The position numbers and the translations under genes are program-made. The notes beneath the pieces are model-generated. The model was not told the origin of the DNA. It saw only the letters and a program-made list of their open reading frames with translations, and searched no databases. From positions 27,501-91,500 of the forward strand of contig NW_013654378.1 in NCBI RefSeq assembly GCF_000499385.1: a stretch of 64,000 bases of DNA, read 5' to 3'. Of the stretch, positions 47,952 to 59,694 are shown one piece after another; the first letter of the stretch is position 1, and every line of letters begins with the position of its first letter. Source of the stretch: Eimeria necatrix. Taxonomy: Eukaryota > Apicomplexa > Conoidasida > Eucoccidiorida > Eimeriidae.

Positions 47952-49571
47952 GGGAACCCGTGTCTGTGCTGCTGCTGCGCATGCAAACGCACAAGACGGG
48001 CCTCCGCGCTGAGGGCCTCCTCGCGGGCCTTCTTGGACTCCCGCCAGTGCAGCGTCGGCAGCCACAGAGTGTCCAGCAGCCGCTGCGAGGCCAAGCAGAA
48101 GCGCCGCCGCTGCTGCCGGAACTCTGAGAAAACCCAAACAAACGGGGGCCCCCAACCAGCTCCAGCCTCTGGGCCCTCAGCCCAGGGCCCCCTCTTACCC
48201 TTAAGTCAAGCTGCTGCAGCCGCAGCAGCGGGAGTGCTGTGCTGGAAAGCCAGCAAAAGCCCCACTGGGCCTTCTTGGGGGCCCCCGGGGACTGCGAGGG
48301 GGCCCCTGTGGGGCCCCCCGGGGGTGCGCGGGGGCCCCTGTGGGGCCCCCAGCAGACCCTGCGAGGCCCCGTGGGGCCCCTGCGGCCCACTGAGGCCCCT
48401 GTGGGGCCCCCGGGGGCCCCTGTGGGGCCCCCGGGGGTGTGTCAGCTGCTGAAGTGGCTAGGAATGGAAGTGAGTGCGCGGGCGACTTGGGCTAGTGCTG
48501 TCTCACGGATTGTCTTTCGAAGACAGGCCAAGAAGTGGTCTTGGCGGGCCTTGATGGCGGCCTCTGCGGCCTGCAAAGCCCCAAAGTCGAAGCTTTGCAT
48601 GCGCTGGGAAACAGCAGCCCCCAACTTGGCCCACAGGCGCGCAGCAGAAAGGCGGGGGGGGAGGCCCCGGGGGTTGGGGCGGCGGCCAGGGGCTGCTGCT
48701 GCTTCGGGGTTTCGGTAAAGCATTCTGGTGCCTCTGAAGAAAATGTTTTTTATTTGGAGGGCCTCGGACTTGGGGGCCCCCCGGGCCCCAGGGTCCAGCA
48801 GCCCGGGCACTTCGGAGGCCTCCAGCCACAGACGGGGGCCCTTCCCGGGGCCCCCAATCAGCTCGTCCATCTTTTCTGCTGCTTGCTGCTTCGTCAGCAC
48901 TGCTGCACTCGCAGCAGCAAACGCAGCAGCAGCACAGACAACTCAGCAAGGCAGTGCGGGGGGCCCCCAAGGGCTTCTTGGGGCCCCTCCCGCCTTCATT
49001 GTGCACCCAACGGGGCCCCTACAGCTACCAAGGGCTTGTAGAAGCCCCAAACTGTTTTAAACTGGACCCCAAGGGGGCCCCAAGGGGGCCTCAAGGGGGC
49101 CCCAAGGCCCCCTTGAGGTCCCCTTGAGGCCCCCGTGGGGCCCCTTGGGGCCCCCTCGAGGCCCCGTAGGGGCCCCCTTGGGGCCCCCTGAGGCCCCTAG
49201 GGGCCCCCTTGGGGCCCCTACGGGCCCCCTTGGGGCCCCCTGAGGCCCCTTGGGGCCCCCTTGGGGCCCCCTTGGGGCCCCCTTGGGGCGTAGGAAGCGG
49301 CTTTTTGGGGGCGCGGCGCTGGGTCTCACGGGCTTGGCCGCCGCCGGTGAAGAACTGCCACAGAACGTCGAGAACTGCGGGGTGGAGGCCCTGTTGGTTG
49401 AGTTCTGCGGAGACGCGGCGGCGGGCCTCCCGCAGGGTCACCTGGGGCCCCGGCAGGGGCTCGGGGGGCAGCAGCGCCCTCGCGGCTTCGCCGGCGGCCA
49501 AGTGCGGCGGGGCCCTCCGGCTGTAGGCCCACAGAAACGCCGTCCGCCGCCGCATCGCCTTGCTCTGACGC

Positions 49572-49630
<59 letters not shown>

Positions 49631-50075
49631 ACAGCAGCAGCACAGCAGCAGCAGCATAGCAGCAGCGGAGTAGCAGCGGTAGCATAGCAGCAGCACGGCA
49701 GCAGCAGCAGCACAGCAGCAGCAGCAGCAGCACAGCAGCAGCAGCAGCAGCACAGCAGCAGCACAAAGGCAGCTTGAAGAGACCTAGATGGGGGGGAAAC
49801 AAGAAGCAAACTGGCGAAACTAACACGCCCCTAGCGCAGGTAGCAGCCAGTTAAAATGCGACAGGGCCAGAGAAAGAAAAATAGAAAAGCAATTAATGAA
49901 TTCAACTTTTTTAAATGAAAAAATAAGAACAGAAATCGCCAATTGGCCCCACCTGCCGTTTCTTGGATCCTGGCTCCTCTTCAACAAGCGGCAGGCCATG
50001 TACTGCTGCCCACGCTGAACGCAAAGACGGCCCCGCAGCAGCAGCAGCAGCAGCAGTAGCAGCAGCAGCAGTAGC

Positions 50076-50109
<34 letters not shown>

Positions 50110-50243
50110 GCAAGTCGTAAATAGACACCGATGCAGCTAGCCCAGCTTGGCTAGCTGCTGGGGCCTCCCACCTTGTGGGGATGCTCAGGTTCCGCTAGGT
50201 GCCACAAGGGGGCCCCTCAAGAAACGGTATGAGGGGAAGAAAC

Positions 50244-50287
<44 letters not shown>

Positions 50288-52532
50288 ATCCTCTACTCTC
50301 GTTGCTGTTGCTGCTGCTGCTGCTGCTGCTGTTGTGGGCCCCCACTACCCACCTTTGCAGAGTTTCAAGTCGAGGCCCTTAAAGGGGCAGGAAGGCTCAG
50401 CGGGCCCCCCTGTCCCGTCGGGCTCCACTTCACCTGCAGTAGTTGCTGCAGGCTCCTGGGGGGCCCCCTGGGGGGCCCCCTGGGGGGCCCCCTGGGGGGC
50501 CCCCTGGGGGGCCTCCTTGGGGGCCCCCTGGGGGCCCCCAGAGGGGTCTGGAGGAGCTAGAGGGTCCTTTTCAAGTGGGAGGACAAAGCGCCATTCATAG
50601 TCAAGTCTTATGCGAAATTGGTCTTCTGTTATTCCAGGGGCGCTGAGGAAAAGTGGGAAATAAAAAGAAGACAAAAACAAATAAAAAGGAACAAAAGGGT
50701 AAAAAAGATAAATAAATATAAAAATAAAAGAGAATAGAAGGCAGACAATTGCTGCAACACATGCCCACCCTCCTCAGCGCCCCCTAGCAGCGGCTTAGGG
50801 GCCCCAGGGGCCCCCCGGGGGCCCCAAGGGCCCCCAGGACCCCGTACGGGCCCCAAGAAGACAACAGGGGCCCCCGCGTGCCACTGGGGGCCCCCTTGCC
50901 AAGGCCTTGGGGCCCTTCTTTACAAAAGGGACCCTTCTTAGCCCCAGAAGTTGGCGGGTTTCCACAAAAGCTGCCAAACGCAGGGAAGGCGGGGGCCCCC
51001 AAGGGGACCCCAGGGGCCCCCAGGGACCCCCAGGGGCCCCCAGGGGCCCCCAGGGGGCCCCCAGGGGCCCCCAGGGGGCCCCCAGGGGCCCCCAGAGGGC
51101 CTCTGGGGGCCTCCAGGGGGCCCCCAGGGGGAAGACCCAAATGGAGAAGCCAAAGAGAAATAAAGAAAGCAACTGAGGGAGAATATACGGACTTGGGGAG
51201 AAAGCGAGGAGGAAAGGGAGAAGAAAGAAATGAAAAGAAATAAAAATGTTTTCTCAAGAAATTGAAAATGTTTTCTCACCGAGTAAAACCCTTAAATAAA
51301 CGATCTAAGAAAATGCGGCGAGAAGGAGGCAAAGAGGCGTGCGGGGCAAAAGGGTCCCCCAAACGCCCAAAGGCCTTATACACTTCAAACACTTCCGGGG
51401 GCACCTGCGCACAAACCCTAAACCCTAAACCCTAAACCCTAAACCCTAAACCCTAAACCCTAAACCCTAAACCCTAAACCACAGCCTCCAAACCCTAAAC
51501 CCTCAGCCACAGGGTGTGAACATTAAACCCTAAACCACAGGCTCTAACCACTAAACGCTAAGCCACAGGCTGTAAACCCTAAACCCTAAACCACAAGCTG
51601 TAAACCCGTAAACCCTCGACGCTGGGGCCGAGCGGCGCCTTGAGGCAGAAGCCCAAACCCTAAACCCTAAACCCTGGACGATAGTCCACAAAGCCCAGAT
51701 AGCGCACCTGCGCCCCCCTCAAACCCTAAACCCTAAACCCTAAACCCTAGATTTTGGTTTAAAGGCTCAGAAGCAACTCACTAAATCATAGGGAAGCTCT
51801 GTGGTGCTCAAGTTTGCTGCTGAGATGTCGGGGTCCTCCTCTGCTGCTGCTGCTGCTGCTGCTGCTTTGCGGGGCCCCCTGGCAGCTGCTGCGCCTTTTG
51901 CTGCAGCCCCACCTTCAGCAGCCTTTTTGGCTTTCTTGTGCTTCGCAAATCCCCCCAGCTGCTGCAGCTTCTGCTGCTTCTGCTGCTGCTTCAGCAGCAT
52001 CAGCTGCTGCTGCTGCTTCTGCTGCGCAGTCTTCTTCTTAGGGCCAACGCCGCCCCCGCCCTTCGGGCGGCCTTTTGCATGCAAAGAAGTCTTTGGGACT
52101 TTCTGAAAAAAAGCTTCTGGGGCCAAAGGGGTACTTACGGGGGCCCCTGGGGGCCCCCATAGGGGGCCCTGAGGCCCCCAGGGGCCCCCACAAGTGGGGC
52201 ATGGGGGGCCCCTGGGGGCCCCCATAGGGGGCCCTGAGGCCCCCAGGGGCCCCCACAAGTGGGGCCCCCTGGGGGCCCCCAGCGGGGGCCCCCAGGGGGC
52301 CTCAGAATAGACTGCGTAGGGGTACTCCTCTCTCGCGCAAGGGTACCCAGCAGCCCCTGAAAGGCCAGCTTGGGGGCCCCTGCTGAGCTTGAGACTGCTG
52401 CTGCTGCTGCTAGCTGCAGCAGCAGCAGCAGCAACCCCACAGCCCTCGCCGCAGCGCTGCAGCTGCTGCGGCCTTTGAAACACCGGGGGGCCCCCGGGGG
52501 GCCCCCTAGAGGGCCCAATGACAACATAATGG
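47684..52532 (-). CDS. Multi-exon gene for an unrecognised basic protein
   Basis: Nine exons join with consistent phases: 52102-51782, 51707-51666, 51404-51280, 50642-50353, 50014-49953, 49564-49222, 48902-48507, 48123-47958, 47837-47684, giving 632 residues and a stop at 47684. The N-terminus lies upstream, possibly from an ATG at 52532, but its frame through the GGGGCCCC tract is unresolved. Non-repeat segments include GGFAKHKKAKKAAEGG, LSTTELPYDLVRYLGFVDYR, VPPEVFEVYKAFGRLGDPF, SRRIFLDRLFKGFTRAPG, FRIRLDYEWRFVLPLEKDP, VHGLPLVEEEPGSKKRQ, MRRRTAFLWAYSRRAPPH, LHPAVLDVLWQFFTGGG, EALQIKNIFFRGTRMLYRN, RLLDTLWLPTLHWRESKK and MPHAFMVLRMGPLKFRLMA. The protein is Arg/Lys-rich. The style is reminiscent of organellar or ribosome-associated proteins, but I recognise no family, so that is a guess. 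The exon 51707-51666 ends at AGG|GTTTAG, a donor inside a telomere-like array. Exon 49564-49222 ends inside a GGGGCCCC tract and is the weakest 3' end. Confidence 0.65.
48955..49295. repeat. GGGGCCCCCTTG array
   Basis: Units of 9 to 12 bp (TTGGGGCCCC, GAGGCCCC) across about 230 bp at 49065-49285, plus shorter blocks to either side. They overlap the end of one exon and the following intron of the basic-protein gene. Similar blocks lie at 47700-47885, 48270-48440, 50457-50540 and 50795-51130. Confidence 0.8.
51412..51750. repeat. Telomere-like CCCTAAA arrays
   Basis: An uninterrupted run of about nine CCCTAAA units at 51414-51478, followed by degenerate copies (CACAGGCTGTAAACCCTAAA and similar) and short perfect runs at 51657-51675 and 51721-51750. 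They fill two introns of the basic-protein gene. Confidence 0.9.
52136..52300. repeat. 67-bp tandem duplication within GGGGCCCC sequence
   Basis: A block with GGGGCCCCTGGGGGCCCCCA, TAGGGGGCCCTGAGGCCCC and CACAAGTGGGGC occurs at about 52140-52200 and 52207-52267 with no visible difference, followed by a partial third copy. Confidence 0.8.
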
Positions 52533-53091
52533 CTCTCGGGGGGCCCCTGAACTGGGGGGCCCCCAACCTCTTGGCTGGGGATAGCCTATTTGGGGCCTCT
52601 GCAGTGGGGGGCCCCCATCCCTGCGGCGGGCGAGGGGCCCCCGGGGCCCTCTACAGCTGAATTGCCTTATCTACTGCTTGGGGGGCCCCCAGGCACGCAG
52701 CAGCAGCCAGGTCTAGGTCTATCCTAGGTATTTCCCGCCTTTATTTTTGAAAATATTTTCCTTTTTTATATTAATTTATGAATTAACGAATATAATCTGC
52801 AACAAAAGCCTAGTAGTGGCTCACGGGGGGCCCCCCGTGAGCCTTGAGAGGCCCCCGGGGCCTTTTCCCACCGCCCCCCTGCGGGCGCTGGAAAAGGGTC
52901 CTGATGGAGCTTTTTCTTCGCAAAATTTTGCAATTGATTAATTATAATTACAAAATTAAAAATAAAATGAATTATTCTTCCAAATTTAATCAACACAGCG
53001 CTTCCTGCGACCCCTCTGTCTTGCTTTGGGGCTGAAGACTCCTCCATAGACCCCCCATCAACACAGCCCACTTGGGTATGTTAATGTTAGT

Positions 53092-53360
53092 TCTGTTAGC
53101 TAGTCGCCGCCACCAGCTAGCCACAGCTAGCTGTGGCTAGCTGCAGACAGCTGCAGCTAGCCAGGCATGGCTAGCTACTATCCGAAGCTGGCAGCAGCTA
53201 GCGGCAGCTAGCCGCTGCAGCTAGCCGCAGTTGGCTCTAGCTAGCCGCAGTTAGCTGTAGGTAGATGTGGCTAGCTGTGGCTAGCTGTGGCTAGCTGTGG
53301 CCAGCTGCGGCTAGCCGTAGCTAGCTGTGGCTAGCTGCAGCTAGCTAGCCCCAGCTAGCT
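53092..53360. repeat. TAGC/GCTAGC array
   Basis: About 270 bp of irregular GCTAGCTG, GCTAGCCG and TGGCTAGCTG units, more than 20 TAGC words, many inside the palindrome GCTAGC or TAGCTA. It lies in the spacer between the basic-protein gene and the SUMO protease. TAGCTA matches the published Plasmodium AP2-O core. Confidence 0.85.
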
Positions 53361-53454
53361 GCGGCGCTGCTGGGGGCCCGGGGCCCCCCAGGAGGGGAGA
53401 AGAGCGTTCAGGTGTACATACACCAGAGGGCCATAAAACTTGAAGGCGTTTCTG

Positions 53455-53600
53455 TGGGGAGGAGAAATACCCAGCTTCTGTGTCTTTGACGAAACCAAAT
53501 AAACATAAAATTGTTTTGTTTTTCTTTGTTTTTCTTCTGTGTCTTTGTTGAAACAAAATAAATATAAAAATGTTTTGTTTTTCTGTTTTTCTTCTGTCTT
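53455..53600. repeat. Tandem duplication of about 65 bp
   Basis: TTCTGTGTCTTTGACGAAAC plus CAAATAAACATAAAATTGTTTTGTTTTTC is followed by a copy with GTTGAAACAAAATAAATATAAA. A GTGTACATACAC palindrome variant lies just before it at 53412. Confidence 0.7.
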
Positions 53601-54181
53601 TTGCCTTTGCCTCTCGTGGTCTAACCAACACAAACACTTACTTTTCCGCGGAGAGCCGCAGCAAGCTGGGGGCCCCCAGGGGCCCCCAGAGGGGCCCCCA
53701 GCCCCACAGAGGGGCCCCCAGGGGCCCCCTGTTCCCTAGGGCCTGGGTCTCGTGTCTGTGCATGCATTTTGTGTTTCTATTGTCTCTGTGGGGCCCTCCA
53801 TATCAGAAAGAAGCCACTGTTGCCTCTAGCAAATGAAAACTAAATTAATTTTATTTCATTTATTCCATTTAAACAACAAACCTTAGTTGTGACGCAGCCA
53901 CAGCCGGCTGCAACCCGCAGCAGGGGCCCCTCACCTAAACCCTAGGCCGCGGGGGGCCCCCAAGAAAACCCGAAAGGGAAACTCGAAAGCTAAGCACAGA
54001 ATAAAATGAAACAGAGGAGGCCCCAGGGGCCCCCCGGAAGGTTTGCAACAGAGGGGGGCCCCCGGGGCCCCCCCACTCAAGCCAGGGGAGATACAGAATC
54101 CAGGGGGCCCCCCGAAAAGCCTCAAGAGTGACCCTGGGGGCCCCTGGGGGCCCCTGGGGGGCCCTTTTGGGTACTAAGGGT
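53600..54181. other. Spacer upstream of the protease 3' end
   Basis: GGGGCCCC blocks at 53670-53725 and 54040-54165 in AT-mixed sequence. Open frames are short or repeat-driven. It probably contains the protease 3' UTR. Confidence 0.45.
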
Positions 54182-56031
54182 TCACTCAATGAGGCCGCGG
54201 TGCAGCTGGAGAACCTGAGGCCCACAAGGATATGCAAAGAGTTCAAAGCAGCACAAGTTCAAGAGGCCCTAGAGAAAGAAGCAAACAGGTGGCTTTGCAG
54301 CAGCAGGAGCAGCAGCAGCAGCAGCAGCAGCAGAGGCAGCAAAGGCAGCAACAGAAGCAACAGCAGAAGCACCTGGAACAGCAACGGCAGAAGCGGCAGC
54401 AAAAGCAACAGCAGCAGCAGCAGAAGCGGAATCAGGCGCAGCAAAAGCAGCAGCAGAAGCAGCAAGAGCAGCAGCAGAAGTAGGAGCAGCAACAGAAGCA
54501 GCAAGAGCAGCAGCAGCAGCAGGAACAGCAACAGAAGCAGCAAGAGCAGCAGCAGCAGCAGCAGCAAATGAAGCAGCAACTCACCATGCGCAGCCTAAAA
54601 GCCTTCACAGACTCAGGAGAGAAAAACTCCGGAAGGCGCCGCCCGTCGGCTATACACTCCGCCAAGCAGCAGCAAAAGACCCCACAGTCCACTGCGTTGT
54701 TTTGCTGCGGCACTCCGTGCTGCAAGCCGCAGCGCAGCAGCAGCAGCAGCAGGTTAGCAGCAGCAACAGCAGGTTAGCACCAGCAACAGCAGGTTAGTAG
54801 CAGCAGCAGCAGGTTAGCAGCAGCAGCAGCAGGTCAGCAGCAGCAGCAGCAACGTTGCAGCGGTCGCACGGTAACAGCAGCAGCAGCAGCAAGGTAGCAG
54901 CAGCAGCAGGGCAGCAGCAGCAGCAGCAAAGCGGCAGCAGCCACACAAACGAGCAATCAAACAGCAAATCAATCAATGAGACAAAAAAGATTGCAACAGA
55001 AGAGGCTCACAAATAAAGAGAAAAAACCAAACAAAGAAAGTACCTCACAAGGACCACACAGCGAGAGCCCACGGCCTCCGGTCTAGGGTTTAGGGTTTAG
55101 GGTTTGTAACGAAGGGTTTAGGGTTTGCAACCAAGGGCTTTGCAGCCGACGGTTTAGGACTTGCAAGCAAGGGTTTGCAGTTCGCAGCCAAGGGTTTAGG
55201 GTTTGCAGCCGAGGGTTTAGGGTTTGCAGCGGCGGGGGCTGCGAGAGAGGGCTTAGGGTTTGCAAACGAGGGTTTAGGGTTTAGGGTTTACAGGCAGCAG
55301 GCCTCGCCAGTCCTCAGCAGCAGATGGCTGCCTTTTCTTGTCAAAATGCTCCGCCACTAAATAGCTGCGCATTTCCTTGTAGAAGCTGCACACAGCCAAG
55401 CCCTAAACCCTAAACCCTAACCCTAAACCCTAGAAACAAACCCCAGCCCAGCCCTGAACCCTAGCCCTAAACCCTAGCCCTAAACCCTGGTCCTAATCCC
55501 TAGCCCTAAACCCTAGCCCCAAACCCTATCCCTAAACACTAACCCTAAACATCACACCTCAGCTCGAGGCCTAAACCCTAACCCTAAACCCTAAACCGTA
55601 GTCCCCTAAACCGCTGCCACTAAACCCTTGTTTCTAAACCCCAGCCCCTAAGCCCAAGCCCTAAACCCTAGCCTCTAAGCCTCAGCCCTAAACCCTAGCC
55701 CCTAAACCCTTGCCCTGAGCCCTCGTCCCTAAACTGTGGCTCTAAACCCTAACCCCAAAACCCTAGCCGTAAACCCTCGCCCCTAAACCCTAGCGCCCAA
55801 ACCCTAACCTCAAATCCTGTCCCCTAAACCCTAGCCCCAAAACCTAGCGTTGCGTCCTAGGCCTAAACCCTAGCCCCCCTAAACCCTAGCCCCCCTAAAC
55901 CCTACACCCAAAACCCTAAAACCCTAAAACCCTAAACACTCAACAAAGAAAGCAACTCACTTCACGGCGTCTTCGTCGCTACGGAGAGAATCCAAATACA
56001 AAATTTTCTTTGGCCTGCGCACACACAGCGC

Positions 56032-56078
<47 letters not shown>

Positions 56079-57974
56079 CCGTCCTTGCTGCTAAGTGCTT
56101 GCTAAGAAACATTGGGGCCTCTAAGGAGCTTTGGGGTCCCCTAAGAACCACTGGGGGCCCCTAAAAAGCACTAGGGGCCCCCAAGGACCATTGGGAGTCT
56201 CTAAGGACCATTGGGGGCCCCTAAGCTGCCTTGGGGGCCCCTAAGGAGCCTTTAGGGCTTTTTGGGGGGCCCCCAAAAAGCCCTGGGGGCCCCCCAAATG
56301 TGTCAGGGGGCCCCTCTGTTGCTGCTGCTGCTGCTGCTTACTGCAGCAAGACGCAGCCCAAAGCCCAATGGGCCCTTTCTGTCACGTGGACAGGCAGCAG
56401 CAAAATGTCGTAAGAGAAAATGTCTATGGATCCCCGCAGCGTCCACCGCTGCAGCCACGCAACACAAACCCTAAACCCTAGGCCTCAAACCCTAAACCCT
56501 AAACCCTAAACCCTGAGCCCTAGACGCTGAAGGCTAGGACCCGGAGGGGCAGCAAAAGGCAGGAAGAGCAATACCAAGATGTCCTGCAAAGCGCTGGGCT
56601 CTTTGCAAGAAAAAAAGGGAGCTGTGGGCCCCAAACCCTAAACCCTAAACCCTAAACCCTAAACCCGAGTCCTCACCCGCACAGCAGAAAACCCGTAAGA
56701 AGACAGGGAGCTGTGGAAGTGGGACGGAAGCAGCAAACACCGGGGAACCCTGTACCACAAGCAGGCTGTAAACCCTAAACCCTAAACCCTAAACCCTCAG
56801 CCCTATGCCCCACAGTCAGGCCTCGCTGTCTCGTGGTTTAGGGTTTGCAAACCTCTCTCCAGAAAAAAGGGCCCTGTTGTTTCTCTCCTGCAGCAGCGCG
56901 AAGTAAAAGTTTATAACTTCATCATCTAAGAGGCCCCCGTAGCCCAAACAAGTAAGAGACTTTCTGAGACACAAAACCCCACAAATGCATGCAACGGGGG
57001 CCCTTTGGGGGGCCCCACAGGCAGCAGCAGCTCCTGTAGGGGACCCAGGGGCCCCTGCAGCAAACAGCAGCTCTTCTATGCAGCAAGGGGGCCTCCCCCA
57101 GGGGGCCCCCTCAAAAGGGCTCCCCACAGGGGGCCCCTCCAGGGGGCCCCCCCAGGGGATCCCCCCAAAGGGGCCCCTCCAAGGGGGCCCCTACGAGGAG
57201 AACCTCCCAAAGGGGGCCCCCCCAAGGGGGCCAGCCCAAGGGAACTTCCCCAAGGGGGCACACCCAAAGGGGCCCCCTCAAGGGGGCCCCCTCAAGGAGG
57301 CCCCCTCAAGGGGGGCCCCCCAAGGGGGCCCCCCAGCAGCAGCGGGGCCCCCCAGGGGGCCCCCCAGCAGCAGCGGGGCCCCCCGTGCTGCGCAGCACAG
57401 CGAGTTTCTCTCACCTGCTGAGGCAAATACCAAAGCGGGCCTTAACAGGGGCTTCTTCAGGGGGCCCCCCTGAAGGGTTTTCCCCTGGGGGGCCCCCTTC
57501 TGGGGGGCCCCTCAAGAGTTTTTCTGCTGCTTCGACTTCCGCTGCAGCAGCCAGAAAGGAAGCAAAAATGATTTCTTTGAATATTCTTGAGGGACTTGGC
57601 CAGTGTATCCTGGGAAATATAAAGAAACTACTTGCAAGCAAGCAGCTGCAGCAGATGCAGCAGCTGCAGCAAATTGCAAATCACCAGCTGCAGCTGCAGC
57701 AGCAAATTGCAAATCACCAGCTGCAGCTGCAGCAGCAAATTGCAAATCACTAGCTGCAGCAGCAGCAGCAAATTGCAAATCACCAGCTGCAGCTGCAGCA
57801 GCAAGTTGCAAATCACCAGCTGTTCAAGGAAAAAAGAAAATTCAAAAAGTGTGGGGCCCCGACCCTTACCAGCTGTCAATACACCGCAGCGCGACACCCG
57901 CGGCTCTGCTGCTGGCCGGTGGCCCTCGAGGCCCAAATCGCCCAAACTTCTAAACCACAAAGCAGAGGGTCCAC

Positions 57975-58029
<55 letters not shown>

Positions 58030-59663
58030 CCTGGGGCGCGAAAGAGGGGAGAGCGACTCGCGCTTTGGGCTGCTCTCCTCAGAGAGCACCACATGGCTTT
58101 GCTGCTGCTGCTGCTGCTGGGGAAGGTTCTCATCTGTCTCTGCTGCTGCTTCCAGCTCTTGCTGCGCCTGCTGCTGCTGCTGCTGCTGCAGCAGTGGGGG
58201 GCAGGGAGAAGGCCCTGACTCGCCCTCAGAGTCTGCTAAGGAAACAACCAGAGGGGGGACACAAAAAGGGGTCAGCGGGGGCCCCCTTGGGGGGCCCCCG
58301 GGGGCCCCATCATCTGAAAGCACAATCTCATCCCCTTCGAGGTCCAGGCCTTCCCAGCAATTGGGGGGCCCCCCGTGGGCCCCCGCTAAAGCGGTTTCTG
58401 GGGGCCCCTCTGAGGGGCCCCCTGTGCCCTTTTCCTCATCTAGGGGCAACTTTGTCATTGCTGCAGCTTCTGATTCAACCAAAACGGCCCCTGAAGAAAG
58501 ATGCTCTTGCTGCTGCTGCCCCTGTTGCTGCTGTTGCTGCTGCTGCTGCTGCTGATACTGCTGCTGCTGCTGCTGCTGCTGCTGATGCTGCTGCTCTGTT
58601 GAGAGACCTTCAGCCTCACTGCCTTGGTCTGCTTCGGCCTCTGGTGGGGGCCCCTCCCTGCAAGGATGCAGCAGCAAAGCAGCAGCAGAACCGCTGGGGG
58701 CCCCCCTTCCTGTGCCCTTTTCGCAGTCTTCCGTAGCCGGGGGCCCCTGCAGAGGGTCACTAGAGGGGCCCCCAGAGTTCAAGTTCTCCGTTACTGTCTC
58801 GAGCTCTTCCACCCGCTGCTGCTGCTGCTGCTCCTGCACTTCTTGCTGCTGCTGCTGCTGCTGCTGCTCTTCTTGCTGCTGCTGCTGCTGCTGCTGCTCT
58901 TCTTGCTGCTGCTGCTGCACTTCTTGCTGCTCTTGCTGCTCCTGCGGCTGCTGCTCTTCTTGCTGCTGCTGCTGCACTTCTTGGTCCTGCTGCTGCTGCT
59001 GCTGCTGTGTTTCTTCCGTGTCCTGCCGCCGCTGATTTACCTCCTGCTGCCCCTGCTCCGACTGTTTCTGTGGCCCCCACTGCGATTCCTGCTGCTTCTG
59101 CTGCAGTTCCTGCTGCTGCTGGATTTGCTCCTGCTGCTCTTCCTGCTGCAGGTCCTGTAGATCTTCCTGCAGTTCCTGGCCTTCCTGCACTTGCTGCTGC
59201 TGCGCATCCTGCTGCAGCTCGTGCTGCTCCTGCGACTGCTCCTGCTGCACTAGCTGCTGCAGCTCGTGCCCCTCCTGCAGCTGCTGCTGCACCTCCTGCT
59301 GCGGCTTCTCCTGAGCCTCCTGCTGCTCTTCCTCTGGCTCTTGTTCGAGATTCGCCTGCTCTTGATGCTGTTGCTGCTGCCCTTCTTGCTGCTCCTGTGG
59401 CTGCTGCTGCTGCGTTTCGTAGTGCTGCTGCATCCCCACTCGCTGCTCCGGAATCTGCGCAGGCTGTTGCTGCTGCTGCTTCACCTCGTGCTGCTGCTGC
59501 GGCTGCTGCTGCAGCCCATTGGCCGCCTGCTGCAGCTCGTGTGCTTCCTGTGGCTGCCCCGCTCCTTGCTGCTGCTGCTCATTGGAAAGCCCTGTGGGGC
59601 CCCACCAGCCGAAAACAGTGGGGGCTTCGAGGAGCAGCGGCGTTGGCGCATCGGCTGCTGCCT

Positions 59664-59694
<31 letters not shown>

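Noticed and set aside
50784..51000. Additional exon of the basic-protein gene (frame with FCGNPPTSGAKKGPF or AAFVETRQLLGLRR)
   Set aside because: Exons 51404-51280 and 50642-50353 join perfectly in phase 2 without it; adding it breaks the frame or lacks a donor.
57512..57600. Upstream start of protease exon 2 at the acceptor TTTCCCAG near 57582
   Set aside because: With the phase set by exon 1 it runs into a stop (…QQKNS); the acceptor at 57542 fits both sides.
57660..57818. CRISPR-like array (regular 33-bp repeats)
   Set aside because: The repeats are directly tandem without unique spacers, and the genome is eukaryotic.
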